Origin: Comamonadaceae bacterium UBA2334
GTDB taxonomy: Bacteria; Pseudomonadota; Gammaproteobacteria; Burkholderiales; Burkholderiaceae_C
DNA: 64,000 bases
Direction of reading: 5' to 3'
NCBI GenBank assembly: GCA_002344885.1
Contig: DDUQ01000091.1
Location: 1 to 64,000 of the forward strand
In this document: piece after piece, positions 36,716 through 47,600 of the stretch
Numbering within the stretch: the stretch's first letter is position 1
Layout: each line of letters begins with the position of its first letter
Position numbers and translations under genes: made by a program
Notes under the pieces: generated by a model
Databases searched by the model: none
What the model was told of the DNA's origin: nothing
The model's input: only the letters and a program-made list of their open reading frames with translations

Positions 36716-37183
36716 ATGCCAGCCATCCACATCACCGACATCGAAGCAGCCATCAACCACTGGCGAACGCTCAAACCTTCGCCGGACGGGGTGTCACTGG
36801 CCTCAGAAACGCGTGCACTGGCCGAGGTGTATGCCCTGATGGCGTGGTACCAACAAGACACGGCCGACGAACAGACCATGCCCCGCCAGGCCTATGCCGC
36901 CTGGCTGGCGTGGTACCACACCACACCGGACACCCCCTGCATCGCCATCTGCTCGACCTCGCAAGGCGATGACGTGTGCAAAGGCTGTGGCCGGACCTTT
37001 GAAGAGGTGCAGAAATGGCCCGAAATGACGCCCGGTGCCAAACGCGCCACGTGGCACCGCATCCTCCTCACGGCGGATGCCTGGCGCTTCAACCGCTATG
37101 CCGAGCGAGCTATCGAAAGCGGCAGCAACCGAGAAGGCACATTGCCTGCAACCGACAGCCCGCCTCAGGCCGGCACGGCATAG
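36716..37183 (+). CDS. DUF3717 and DUF1289 two-domain protein
   Basis: A 155-residue protein. Residues ~4-45 (ITDIEAAINHWR...ALAEVYALMAW) look like DUF3717, and residues ~74-125 (CIAICSTSQGDDVCKGCGRTFEEV, later WPEMTPGAKRATWHRI) are DUF1289 with its four cysteines. DUF1289 proteins are small Cys-motif proteins of unknown role. Having both in one chain is probably a lineage-specific arrangement. The 3' end overlaps the convergent MBL gene by 19 bases. Confidence 0.75.
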   Translation: MPAIHITDIEAAINHWRTLKPSPDGVSLASETRALAEVYALMAWYQQDTADEQTMPRQAYAAWLAWYHTTPDTPCIAICSTSQGDDVCKGCGRTFEEVQKWPEMTPGAKRATWHRILLTADAWRFNRYAERAIESGSNREGTLPATDSPPQAGTA

Positions 37184-37932
37184 TGGCCAGGGCCGAGGTG
37201 GTCAATGCCGCAACTGAGTGTCTGTACCCACTCGATGAACTCCCACACCGCCGCGCCCGCCAGCGGCGCACCGTGCTGCGGCACGATCATCTCGATGGGC
37301 AGATCACGCACCATGTTGGCCCACAATTTCAGCACCTTGCCTGACACCATGTACCGACGGTGAAAGGCCTCCATGCGCGGCAGGTGTGCGGCCAGGGACG
37401 TGACGCGTTTGCCGGCATCTGCCGAGGTCATGAGCGACACACCCAGATCACCGCTGAACAGGATGCGACTGACCGGGTCCCAGAACTGGAAGTTGCCCTC
37501 GGAGTGCAGGAAGTGCGCCGGCAAGGCCACCAACTCGGTCGCGCCGACGGGGATGCGCATGCCTGCATCGGGTATGCCCACGATGCGACCCTGCGTTTTG
37601 CCCGGTTTGCAAAAATGGGGCGCAAACCGCTCCCACAGTTTGGAGATGTAAAGCTGGGCCTGGGTACTCGTCATCCATCGGTCGAGCGAAGCAATGATGT
37701 CCGGGTCGGCATGGGAAGCCAGAATTTTGTCCAGACGCTGAGGCGGGAAGTAACGTCCGATGGTCAGCAACAGTTCGTTGAAAGCCATGTTGCCACCGGG
37801 GTCGATCACGCACCCGTGGTCATCGTGAACGATCAGGAACTGGTTGGCCTGTACCGCTTCGCCACCCTCGTCCGACAGGTGCGAAAACATCAGGCACACA
37901 TGCCCGTTCTGGTTGAACAGCTCAATCGCCAT
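37165..37932 (-). CDS. MBL-fold protein of the oxygen-binding diiron (ODP) type
   Basis: A 255-residue protein with the metallo-beta-lactamase fold of flavodiiron proteins but no flavodoxin domain. Metal motifs are HADPDIIASLD (in place of HxHxDH), a histidine in ALPAHFLHSEGNFQFWDP, SGDLG and a late PQHGAPL. This matches the ODP family, known from O2-sensing or O2-binding diiron proteins in chemotaxis systems, more than hydrolytic MBL enzymes. It stands alone, without a methyl-accepting protein fused or adjacent. It follows yaeQ with a 21-base gap, so the two form an operon. Confidence 0.7.
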   Translation of the reverse strand: MAIELFNQNGHVCLMFSHLSDEGGEAVQANQFLIVHDDHGCVIDPGGNMAFNELLLTIGRYFPPQRLDKILASHADPDIIASLDRWMTSTQAQLYISKLWERFAPHFCKPGKTQGRIVGIPDAGMRIPVGATELVALPAHFLHSEGNFQFWDPVSRILFSGDLGVSLMTSADAGKRVTSLAAHLPRMEAFHRRYMVSGKVLKLWANMVRDLPIEMIVPQHGAPLAGAAVWEFIEWVQTLSCGIDHLGPGHYAVPA

Positions 37933-37953
37933 GGCTCAAACTCCGGTTAGGGC

Positions 37954-38514
37954 TCACATCCAACGCTCGCATTCGAGTGAAACGGCGTGCTGGGCATTGC
38001 TCAGTGTCAACACACCTTCCATCAGTGTCGCCTGAAACTGCATGCTGCGCTCGGCCATGGCGGCCAACTGTGGCGCGGCCTCGGTGGGCAAGCGCCACAC
38101 GGCCAGGTTCTGGGGCCGCGTGAGTTTGGTCTGGATGCCTTTCCACCACACGTCTGCCGCTGACGAGAAGGCGTAGACCACCACCTGGTCGGCCTTGCCA
38201 CAGGCTTTCAGAATGGGCTTGTCATCGGGCTGGCCCACCTCGACCCACAGCCGGGTCTGCCCGGTGAAGTCACGCAACCACACATCGGGCTCGTCAGGGT
38301 CTGACAGGCCCGCACCAAATGCCAGCGTGCCATCCCCGTTGCACAGCGTTTGCAACTGGTGGGCGTTCAGGGCCAGTGCCACCAGCCTGACCATCATGCG
38401 CTCGTCGGTCTCGGACGGGTGGCGCGCCAGCGTGAGCGAGTGATCGGCGTAATAGCCGTGGTCGATGTCTGCAATCTGCAGACTGGCCTTGAAAATGGTC
38501 GATTTGATGGCCAT
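37954..38514 (-). CDS. yaeQ: YaeQ family protein
   Basis: A 186-residue protein of the YaeQ family. ALKSTIF-type N-terminus (MAIKSTIFKASLQIADID), YADHSLTLARHPSETDERMMVRL, WVEVGQPDDKPILKAC and ADQVVVYAF are typical. The fold is related to PD-(D/E)xK nucleases, with E and D in WVEVGQPD as candidate site residues. The biological role is not settled; E. coli YaeQ was once linked to RfaH suppression. Repeat copy B lies six bases before the ATG and no separate ribosome site is visible. Confidence 0.88.
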   Translation of the reverse strand: MAIKSTIFKASLQIADIDHGYYADHSLTLARHPSETDERMMVRLVALALNAHQLQTLCNGDGTLAFGAGLSDPDEPDVWLRDFTGQTRLWVEVGQPDDKPILKACGKADQVVVYAFSSAADVWWKGIQTKLTRPQNLAVWRLPTEAAPQLAAMAERSMQFQATLMEGVLTLSNAQHAVSLECERWM

Positions 38515-38520
38515 AAAACA

Positions 38521-38564
38521 ATAGCTACAACATCAATTAATAAAAGCGATGGAGGCTATTTTTT
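38521..38564 (+). repeat. Dispersed palindromic repeat, copy B (best copy)
   Basis: A 44-bp AT-rich element between purB and yaeQ. It begins ATAGC and carries GCTAT at positions 35-39, which form an outer stem; AAGCG is at 24-28, and it ends in TTTTTT. I use it as the reference for copies A, C, D, E and F. On the minus strand its end TAGCTAT stands six bases before the yaeQ start, and the A-run faces the purB stop 33 bases away. Confidence 0.7.
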
Positions 38565-38596
38565 CCTTCAACCCACACCTGGCCCGGCTGAAACTC

Positions 38597-40126
<1,530 letters not shown>

Positions 40127-40223
40127 TCAAGTCCGTGCCCCGGAGGTGCCTGGGGCCCGTGACTGGCTAAAATGAATTTCAACCTCTGGCGTGCGAGACA
40201 GGCGCCAACTCCCGAATACACCC

Positions 40224-40844
40224 ATGAAACTGATCGGCACCACCACCAGCCCCTATGTGCGCAAAGTGCGCATCGTGATGTCTGAAAAAAAACTGGACTA
40301 CCAATTCATCGAAGAAAACGTTTGGGCCGCCGACACCCGCATCACCCAACACAACCCGTTGGGCAAAGTACCCTGCCTTTTGACGGACGGCGGCGAGGCC
40401 ATTCACGACTCGCGCGTCATCGTCGAGTATCTCGACACCCTGTCACCGGTGGGCAAACTCATTCCATCGCCGGGACGCGAGCGCGCCGAGGTCAAGACCT
40501 GGGAAGCGTTGGCCGATGGCGTCCTCGACGCAGCTGTCCTCGCCCGGCTGGAGAACACCTGGCCCGGCCGCACAGATGCCGAACGCTCCCCAGCCTGGGT
40601 GGACCGGCAACTGGACAAAATCAGGCACTCACTGGCCGCCATGTCGAGTGGCCTGGGCGAGAAGCCGTATTGCAGCGGCATCCACCTCAGCTTGTCTGAC
40701 ATTGCGGTGGGCTGCGCACTGGGCTACCTGGATTTCCGTTTTTCGCAACTGGACTGGCGCAGCGCCCACCCCAACCTGGCCCGGCTGGCCGAAAAGCTCG
40801 GCAAACGCCCCAGCTTTGCCGACACCCTGCCACCCGCCGCATGA
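40224..40844 (+). CDS. Glutathione S-transferase family protein
   Basis: A 206-residue GST. The thioredoxin-like N-terminal domain starts MKLIGTTTSPYVRKVRIVM, with Ser/Tyr near residue 9-11 in the catalytic position, and has the glutathione-binding NPLGKVPCL (cis-Pro) and DSRVIVEYLD. The C-terminal helical domain has ISLSDIAVGC-like SLSDIAVGCALGYLDFR, the N-capping box. Substrate is not predictable. A GC hairpin lies eight bases after the stop. Confidence 0.88.
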   Translation: MKLIGTTTSPYVRKVRIVMSEKKLDYQFIEENVWAADTRITQHNPLGKVPCLLTDGGEAIHDSRVIVEYLDTLSPVGKLIPSPGRERAEVKTWEALADGVLDAAVLARLENTWPGRTDAERSPAWVDRQLDKIRHSLAAMSSGLGEKPYCSGIHLSLSDIAVGCALGYLDFRFSQLDWRSAHPNLARLAEKLGKRPSFADTLPPAA

Positions 40845-41192
40845 CGGGCACGTTGCGCGCCCTCTCGCGCGCAACCCGATGCCTTCATAGAAAAAAGGCT
40901 GCGCAGCGCTCCCGAGCAAACGAGTGAGAGAGGGATGAGGAGGAAACTGCCCGGGCATGGCACCCTGGCTTGTTACACCAGCGTGACTGCGCAACCCAAA
41001 AACCTGAAAACCGATACGCGGCTTGCGCCAGCGCACCGACTCACCACACTCAGAGCTGGCCCGGACGAAAAAAGTTCCCGCGCTTCATCACCCAGCCGCC
41101 AAACGCTTGCGCACACGTTGCCCGGCACGGCAATTGCGCGAGCGAGATGCCGTCTGCAAGTGCCTTTTCGAGCGCCTGTTTCAGTGCCTGAT
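40845..41192. other. 348-bp gap with several hairpins, possible structured RNA
   Basis: No convincing gene lies here. Visible structures are a perfect nine-base stem GTTGCGCGC/GCGCGCAAC at 40852-40875, a palindrome GCTGCGCAGC at 40898-40907 preceded by A6 (a T6 tail on the minus strand), and CACcCTGG/CCAGcGTG with one mismatch at 40961-40985. The first could end the GST transcript. The second could be a minus-strand terminator for the rhombosortase gene, though 285 bases from its stop. The density of stems in 135 bp suggests a structured RNA or old repeat rather than chance. Positions 40986-41192 hold nothing I can name. Confidence 0.4.
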
Positions 41193-41780
41193 TCAGTGTT
41201 GGTCCAGCGCCCGGTGCAACAACAACCCCATCAGCAAGGCACCGCCTACGGCGCCGATCAGGTGCGCTGACTGCACCACCGAGATGCCCAGACCGTCGCT
41301 CCATACCACAGGCCACTGCCAGCTGCGTTCGTACAACAGCTTGGCCAACAGCCCCGCCAGCAGCATCAGCCCCCACCGCCTCGCGACGGGCACCGCAGAC
41401 CGGCCCGCCAGCAGGTACACCCCCACCACCGCCACGGCGGCATGGATGAGCCCCGAAAGGCCAGCGTAGTAACCCACATGGGGCCAAAGCGGCAGCACCA
41501 ATGGCACCAGTGGCCATGCCGCAAGCCACGCCGCGCTGGCCCGCAACCCCGGCTTGAGCACCCAGGCCATGGCCGCCAGCGCCCCGACGGCCAACTGATT
41601 GCTGATGAGATGCTGGGTGTTCATGTGCACCCAGGCACTGGTCCAAAGGGTCCAGGGCCTGTCCAGCCAGTGATCGGCACGCCAGATGAGCCAGTCTGGC
41701 AGGCGCTCGCCCATCCACCAGACCAGCATGCTGGCCACCGCGTGGCACACACACACACTCAACCACAGCTTGGCGCGCAT
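41193..41780 (-). CDS. Rhombosortase-like rhomboid intramembrane protease
   Basis: A 195-residue membrane protein with six predicted helices. Ser109 in YYAGLSGLIHAA and His173 in QSAHLIGAVGG are the rhomboid catalytic dyad. MNTQHLISNQLA near residue 53 matches the conserved His/Asn region. The small size and GLSG motif fit rhombosortase, which processes proteins ending in GlyGly-CTERM anchors. No such substrate is encoded in the window. It begins 54 bases after glnE on the same strand. Confidence 0.75.
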   Translation of the reverse strand: MRAKLWLSVCVCHAVASMLVWWMGERLPDWLIWRADHWLDRPWTLWTSAWVHMNTQHLISNQLAVGALAAMAWVLKPGLRASAAWLAAWPLVPLVLPLWPHVGYYAGLSGLIHAAVAVVGVYLLAGRSAVPVARRWGLMLLAGLLAKLLYERSWQWPVVWSDGLGISVVQSAHLIGAVGGALLMGLLLHRALDQH

Positions 41781-41834
41781 GTTGACCAGGCTACAAGACT
41801 GAACCGACCGGCGCAGGCATCAACTGCACAGCCT

Positions 41835-44603
41835 TCACCCGTAGGGCCCCAGCACGTGTTCCCACACCCGCCGAATGGCCCCTGACTCGGTCTGCACCAG
41901 CGCGGGGTCGACCTGGGTGGGTGACTCGTCCAGGCGGGCCGTGTGCTGGTACTGGCGCAGGCGACGGTAGGCATCTGCCGCTGCCAGCCCAGCCCCCTGC
42001 GGCAGCAAACCCGACTGCTCTGCGATTTGAAGCAGAGAAATGTTACCCAAATTGAGCTGAAGATCAGAATAAATTGAAGAATGCAACAGAATCAGATACT
42101 GCACAACGAACTCGGCATCGACCATGCCACCCTGGCTGTGCTTGACATCAAACTGGCCCGGCCTGACGGGGTGCGCCTGGCGGACCTTGTCGCGCATGGC
42201 GCAAATCTCGCGCGCCAGATCGGCCGCAACGCGCGGCGCCGTGATCACATTGGCCCTGACGGCATTGAACTTGTCGGCCAGCGCAGGGGTGCCCATCACG
42301 AAACGGGCGCGGGTGATGGCTTGGTGCTCCCAGGTCCAGGCGGCATTGCTGCCACGCCCCTCCTGGTAGCTGGCATACGCCTCGAAGCGGGTGACCAACA
42401 AGCCCGAATTGCCGTTGGGGCGCAGGGCGGTGTCGATTTCATACAAATCGCCCTCGCCTGTGCGCACGGTCAGCCAGTTGATCATCTTGCGGATCAGCGC
42501 TGCGTAAATGTCTGACGCATCCGGGTAATCGTCTTCGTACACAAACACAATGTCCAGGTCGCTGCCGTATCCGAGCTCTTTGCCACCCAGCTTGCCGTAG
42601 CCAATGATGGCCACACCAGGTTCGCCCTGGTGCCGCTGTTTCAACCGTTGCCAGCACCAGCGCGCCGTGACGCGCAACACCGCATCGGCCAGCGCACTCA
42701 GGTCGTCGGCCACCTGCTCGACGGTGAGCACACCTTCCACATCCCGCGCCAGGGTGCGGAACACTTCGGCATGGTGCGCCCGTCGCAGCAGGTTGAGCAG
42801 ACTTTCCTCGTCATCCTCGTGGTTGAGCCGCAGGGCCTCCAGACGTGACTCGAGTTCGGCCTCGAACTGCTCGGGCTCGAACCGCTCCTGGAACAACTGG
42901 CGGCTGGCCAACTCATCGATCACACCGGGGTGTGCGAGCAGATATTTGGCGGGCCAACGCGCCGCCCCGAGCAAGTGCAGCAAACGCTCGTGCACCGAAG
43001 GCCGCTCCTGCAGCAACGCCAGGTAACTCTCCCGGCGCAACAGTGGTTCCATCCAGTCAGCCATGCGCAGCGCTGCCGTCTCCGTCACACGCCCCTCGCC
43101 CAACCAGGCACCGGTGCGCTCAACCAGGCGGACCAGTCGCACCCGCGCATCGTCGCGCAACGCCAGCACCCGCGGGTGCTGGCTCCAATCGGACACACGC
43201 TGGGCAAAAGCAGGCGGCAAGTCGTGCAGGACGGCCAGCAAGTCGCCGTCACCCGCGCCTTCCTTGCCCGGGCAACCCTTGCCACGGCACTCACCGGCGG
43301 GCTGCCCCAGCAAGATGTCGAACTCGTGCGCCACGGTCTCGCGGTGCCCGTCGAGCGCGTGCAGGAAGGGGCACACGCCTTCAAAGCCCATGGTCCGGGC
43401 GATCCACAGCAGGTCATCGTCACGGGTGGGCAACAGATGTGTCTGCTGGTCGTCCAGGTACTGGATGCGGTGCTCCACCTTGCGCAGGAACACGTAGGCG
43501 CGCGCCAAAGCATCGGCCGTCTCGGCCGGCATCAGGCCCGCTCGGCTCACCCGGGACAACGCATCCAGCGTGGGCCTGGTGCGCAGTTCCGGGAACTGGC
43601 CACCCCTGACCACCTGAAGCAACTGGACCGTGAATTCGATTTCACGGATGCCACCTCGGGACAGCTTCACATCGTTCGCCCGCTCCGGATGGCCTGCCGC
43701 CCGCTTGGCGGCGTGGTCCCGGATCTGACGGTGCAACACGCGCAACGACTCGAACACGTTGTAATCGAGGTAACGGCGGAACACGAACGGCATGACGATG
43801 CTGCGCAAGGCCTGCACGTCCTTTTCTCCGACCGCGTGGTGCGGCGCCACCACCCTGCTCTTGAGCCATGCAAAACGCTCCCACTCCCGGCCCTGCACCT
43901 GGAAATACTCTTCCAGCGCACCCAGGGAAACCGTGGGTGGCCCGGAATTGCCGTTGGGCCGCAAGGCCAGGTCAACCCTGAACACCAGTCCGTGCTCGGT
44001 GGTGTCTCCCACCAACTGGTAAATGTGCCGCACCACCTTGGCAAAGTACTCGTGGTTCGACACACGGTTACGGCCCATGGCGTTGCCGGCCGTCTCGCCG
44101 TCGTGGTCGTAGACATAGATCAGATCGATGTCACTGGACACATTCAACTCGCGGGCGCCAAGCTTGCCCATGCCGATGATCCACAGTTGGGCCTCGCGGG
44201 GCGGCTGGTCTGGCAAGAGCACCATGGGCGCGCCGTAGACCGCATCCAGCGTGGTGCGGGCATCAGCCAGGGCATGGTCCAGTGCGAACTCGGCCAACTC
44301 GGTCACAGCCCGGGTCACCACATCCAGTCCAGCTCCCTGCTCGCAATCGAGCACCACCAGCCGCTCCATCACGAGCTGCCGCACCACCCGCAGCCCCGCG
44401 CCCAGCGTCATGCCCTGCGCGCGCAGGGTCGACAGCGCTGCCTGCATGGTGGCGTGAACCGGCGGCCCGTCGGGCAACACGGCCAAGGTGCTCTCGTAGC
44501 GCCGCCGCAGCCGCTGGCACAGTCGGGAATGCTCGGAAATCGGCTCGGCCAGACTCAGTTCGGCATGGTCTGGCTCGACGCAAGGCATGGGGTGATCGGA
44601 CAT
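41835..44603 (-). CDS. glnE: Glutamine synthetase adenylyltransferase/deadenylase
   Basis: A 922-residue bifunctional enzyme controlling glutamine synthetase in response to PII. Two nucleotidyltransferase domains are evident: one near residues 155-170 (SSDIDLIYVYDHDGE) for deadenylation and one in the C-terminal half (GYGSDLDIVFVYEDDY) for adenylylation. Helical linker domains are conserved, for example KLSRGGIREIEFTVQLLQ and VKHSQGGMVDAEFVVQYL. Codons for LLHSSIYSDLQLNLGNISLLQI (42020-42095) are distinctly AT-rich against the rest of the gene. Divergent from yhdP. Confidence 0.95.
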   Translation of the reverse strand: MSDHPMPCVEPDHAELSLAEPISEHSRLCQRLRRRYESTLAVLPDGPPVHATMQAALSTLRAQGMTLGAGLRVVRQLVMERLVVLDCEQGAGLDVVTRAVTELAEFALDHALADARTTLDAVYGAPMVLLPDQPPREAQLWIIGMGKLGARELNVSSDIDLIYVYDHDGETAGNAMGRNRVSNHEYFAKVVRHIYQLVGDTTEHGLVFRVDLALRPNGNSGPPTVSLGALEEYFQVQGREWERFAWLKSRVVAPHHAVGEKDVQALRSIVMPFVFRRYLDYNVFESLRVLHRQIRDHAAKRAAGHPERANDVKLSRGGIREIEFTVQLLQVVRGGQFPELRTRPTLDALSRVSRAGLMPAETADALARAYVFLRKVEHRIQYLDDQQTHLLPTRDDDLLWIARTMGFEGVCPFLHALDGHRETVAHEFDILLGQPAGECRGKGCPGKEGAGDGDLLAVLHDLPPAFAQRVSDWSQHPRVLALRDDARVRLVRLVERTGAWLGEGRVTETAALRMADWMEPLLRRESYLALLQERPSVHERLLHLLGAARWPAKYLLAHPGVIDELASRQLFQERFEPEQFEAELESRLEALRLNHEDDEESLLNLLRRAHHAEVFRTLARDVEGVLTVEQVADDLSALADAVLRVTARWCWQRLKQRHQGEPGVAIIGYGKLGGKELGYGSDLDIVFVYEDDYPDASDIYAALIRKMINWLTVRTGEGDLYEIDTALRPNGNSGLLVTRFEAYASYQEGRGSNAAWTWEHQAITRARFVMGTPALADKFNAVRANVITAPRVAADLAREICAMRDKVRQAHPVRPGQFDVKHSQGGMVDAEFVVQYLILLHSSIYSDLQLNLGNISLLQIAEQSGLLPQGAGLAAADAYRRLRQYQHTARLDESPTQVDPALVQTESGAIRRVWEHVLGPYG

Positions 44604-44695
44604 GTTCAGTCAGACGGAAATGTGTATCAAGAGGTGAGCCCAAGCAGGCTTGGCCCGCACGCGCCCATCGCCGCGCCGTCATAATTTGGCGGTTG

Positions 44696-47600
44696 ATGGA
44701 TCAGATGTACCGCCTCCCCTCCCGGCCCCTTGTATGGGCTGCCCGCTGCCTTCGGTTGTTGCTCTGGCTGGTGGTGTCGGGCTGGGTGTTGTTTGTCGCA
44801 ACGCTTGCTGTGGTTCACGGTTTCATTGTGCCCCGAATCGGCGACTGGCGACCGGACCTCGAGAACCTGGCCTCTCGCGCTGTCGGGATTCCCGTGCGCA
44901 TCGGTGCCATCCAGGCGGAATCATCCGGCTGGATCCCGACGTTCGAGTTCTCTGGGGTCCGTCTGCTCGACGGCTCCGGGCGCGACGCCCTGGTGCTCAA
45001 CCGCGTGCTGACATCTGTGTCCGTTGCTTCCCTGTGGCGACTGGGTTTCGACCAGATCCACATCGATCAGCCCACGCTGGATGTCCGCCGCCGGGCTGAC
45101 GGGGTGTTCGAAGTGGCTGGCTTTGCCCTGTCTGGTGGGGAGGCTGCAACCGATGAACCCTCGGCGCTGCTCGACTGGTTTTTTGCGCAATCCGAGTTCG
45201 CCATCCGCTCGGGCACGGTCCGGTGGACCGACGACCTCAGGCAGCAACCCGCCGTCACGCTGGAGCAGGTGGATCTGGTCGTCCGCAATCCAGGGCGCCA
45301 ACACCTGCTGCGGCTCGATGCCACACCCGCAGGCGGGTTGGCCGGGCGCATCAACCTGCAGGGGGTTTTCCGGTCTCCCTTGCTGACGCTGCACCCCGGC
45401 CGCCTGTCGGACTGGCGGGGAACCGCCTTCGTCGACATGCCAGCGGTGGACTTGGCCCGCATGGCCAGCCCCACGCAGCTGTCCGATCAGATCGGACTGC
45501 ACGTTTCGCAAGGGCGCGGCGCATTGCGTGTGTGGGCCGATGTGGACAAAGGCCGTTTGACCCACAGCACGGCAGACCTGGCGCTGACCGACGTGAACGC
45601 CCGGTTCAGCCGGGCTGCGCATGCCTTGCAGCTGAAGCATTTTGCGGGCAGGTTGATGCTGACACACCAACCCGAGGGCTGGGCCATCGAAACCGACCGC
45701 ATCGACCTCGAAACCGACCATGGCACGCGTTGGACCAACGGTCAGTTGCGTGCCCTTTACCAGCCCGCCGCGGCACCATCCCAGGCCCCCGGCGAACTCG
45801 ACATCAGCCGCTTTGACCTGGCTGCGGTGCAGGAACTGGCCAGCGCCCTGCCATTGCCCACCGACCTGCGCCATTGGGTGGACGAACTGCAACCCACCGG
45901 CGAGATCGAAAAACTGAGCCTGAAGTGGACCGGCAACGACGAGACCTGGTCGAGCTACTCGGCCAAGGGCCAGGCACGCGACCTGTCGCTGCGCGCGGCC
46001 AACCTGCCCACCGCCCCTGCCGACACACCCACCACACCGGGGCGGCCCGGCTTCTCGGGCGCGCACGCAACTTTCGAGCTGAACCAGCACGGTGGCAAAG
46101 CCACGCTGGGCATGCGCCAGGGCAATCTGGTGTTTCCGGGTGTGTTCGAAGACCCGCTGATTCCACTCGACTCGGCCCAGGCCGACGTGAACTGGACACT
46201 CAAGAACGGAGACATCCACGTCCAGTTCAGCAACGCGCGCTTCAGCAATGCGGACTTGCAGGGACAGGCAACCGGCAGCTGGCGCACCGCCCCCCCCGAG
46301 ACGAGTGGCTCGGGCACCCGCTTCCCCGGCATCCTGAAGCTGGACGGCACCCTGTCACGGGGCAAAGGCGCGCGCGTGCACCGGTACCTGCCCCTGGTGA
46401 TCGCGGCCGATGCCCGACACTATGTGCGCGATGCCATTCTGGCGGGCGACGCCCGTGACGTGCGCTTCAAGGTCCACGGTGACCTGTGGCACATGCCTTT
46501 CGACAAATCGCCCGAAGGAGACTTCCGCATCGTTGCCAAGGTGAGCAAGGTGGACTACGCATTCGTCCCACCCGCCTACGCCGAAGCCACGGCGCTGAAG
46601 TGGCCCGCGCTCAGGCAACTGGAGGGTGAACTGGTGTTCGACAAGGCCAGCATGTCGCTCAAGGTCTCCAAGGGACTGGTCGCCGATGCACCGGGCCTGA
46701 GGGTAGGCCGGACTTCGGCACGCATCGCCGACCTGTCGCACAACGCGGTGGTCGAGGTCGATGCCCAGATAGACGGCCCCCTGCAGGACGCCCTGTCTGT
46801 GGTGCGCCGCAGCCCGCTGGCCGACATGACGGCCCACGCACTGGCACAGGCACGCGGCAGCGGTACGGCCGCCATCCAGTTCGGCCTCGCGATACCGCTT
46901 CAGCGCATGGCCCACACCACCGTCAAAGGAAGCGTGACCTTGCCGGGCAACGATGTCCAGATTGCGCCCGACACCCCAGTGCTGGGCCGCACACGCGGCA
47001 CGGTCGAATTCACCGACAAGGGTTTTCAGGTGCCTGCAGCCACAGCCCGGCTGGTCGGCGGGGAGTTGCAGTTTGCCGGTGGCATGCGCGCAGCCGACAC
47101 CCCTGTGCGTTTCAGAGGCCAGGGCACGGCCACCGCAGAAGGCTTGAAACAGGCCGCGTTCCTGGGTCTGGGCGCCCAACTGGCCGCCCATGCCCGTGGC
47201 TCGACCGCCTACACGGCTCAACTGACCTTGGGCGCTGCAGGGCCTGACATCCAGGTAGAGAGCAACCTGCAGGGCTTGCAATTCAACCTGCCCGCCCCCC
47301 TTGACAAAGCCACGGGTGCAACCTGGCCGATGCGGTACCAGAGCCGTCCGCTGCCCGCAAAACCCAACACCCCGGCAGCGGCAACACTGGAGGGAACGAC
47401 GCTTGAACTGGCCGATGGACAGTCGCCGCTGCTGAGGGCTGCGCTGGTGCGTGACGTGACGACCCTGCCCACCCGCACCCTGGCCGGCAGCATCGCCATC
47501 GGCGACCGTGCACGCACGGCATCGGCAGCGCCCGCGTCGGGCATTCAGCTCGCGGTCGACCTGCCCCACTTCGACGCCGATGCCTGGGAAGACCTGCTGA

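Noticed and set aside
40934..40956. A GAGGAGGAAACTG...CCCGGGC stretch recalling the start of RNase P RNA
   Set aside because: The downstream conserved RNase P elements are absent in the following 230 bases, so it is not rnpB.
44650..44685. TTGGCC and CATAAT as a yhdP promoter
   Set aside because: Spacing is 24 bases, too long for sigma-70.
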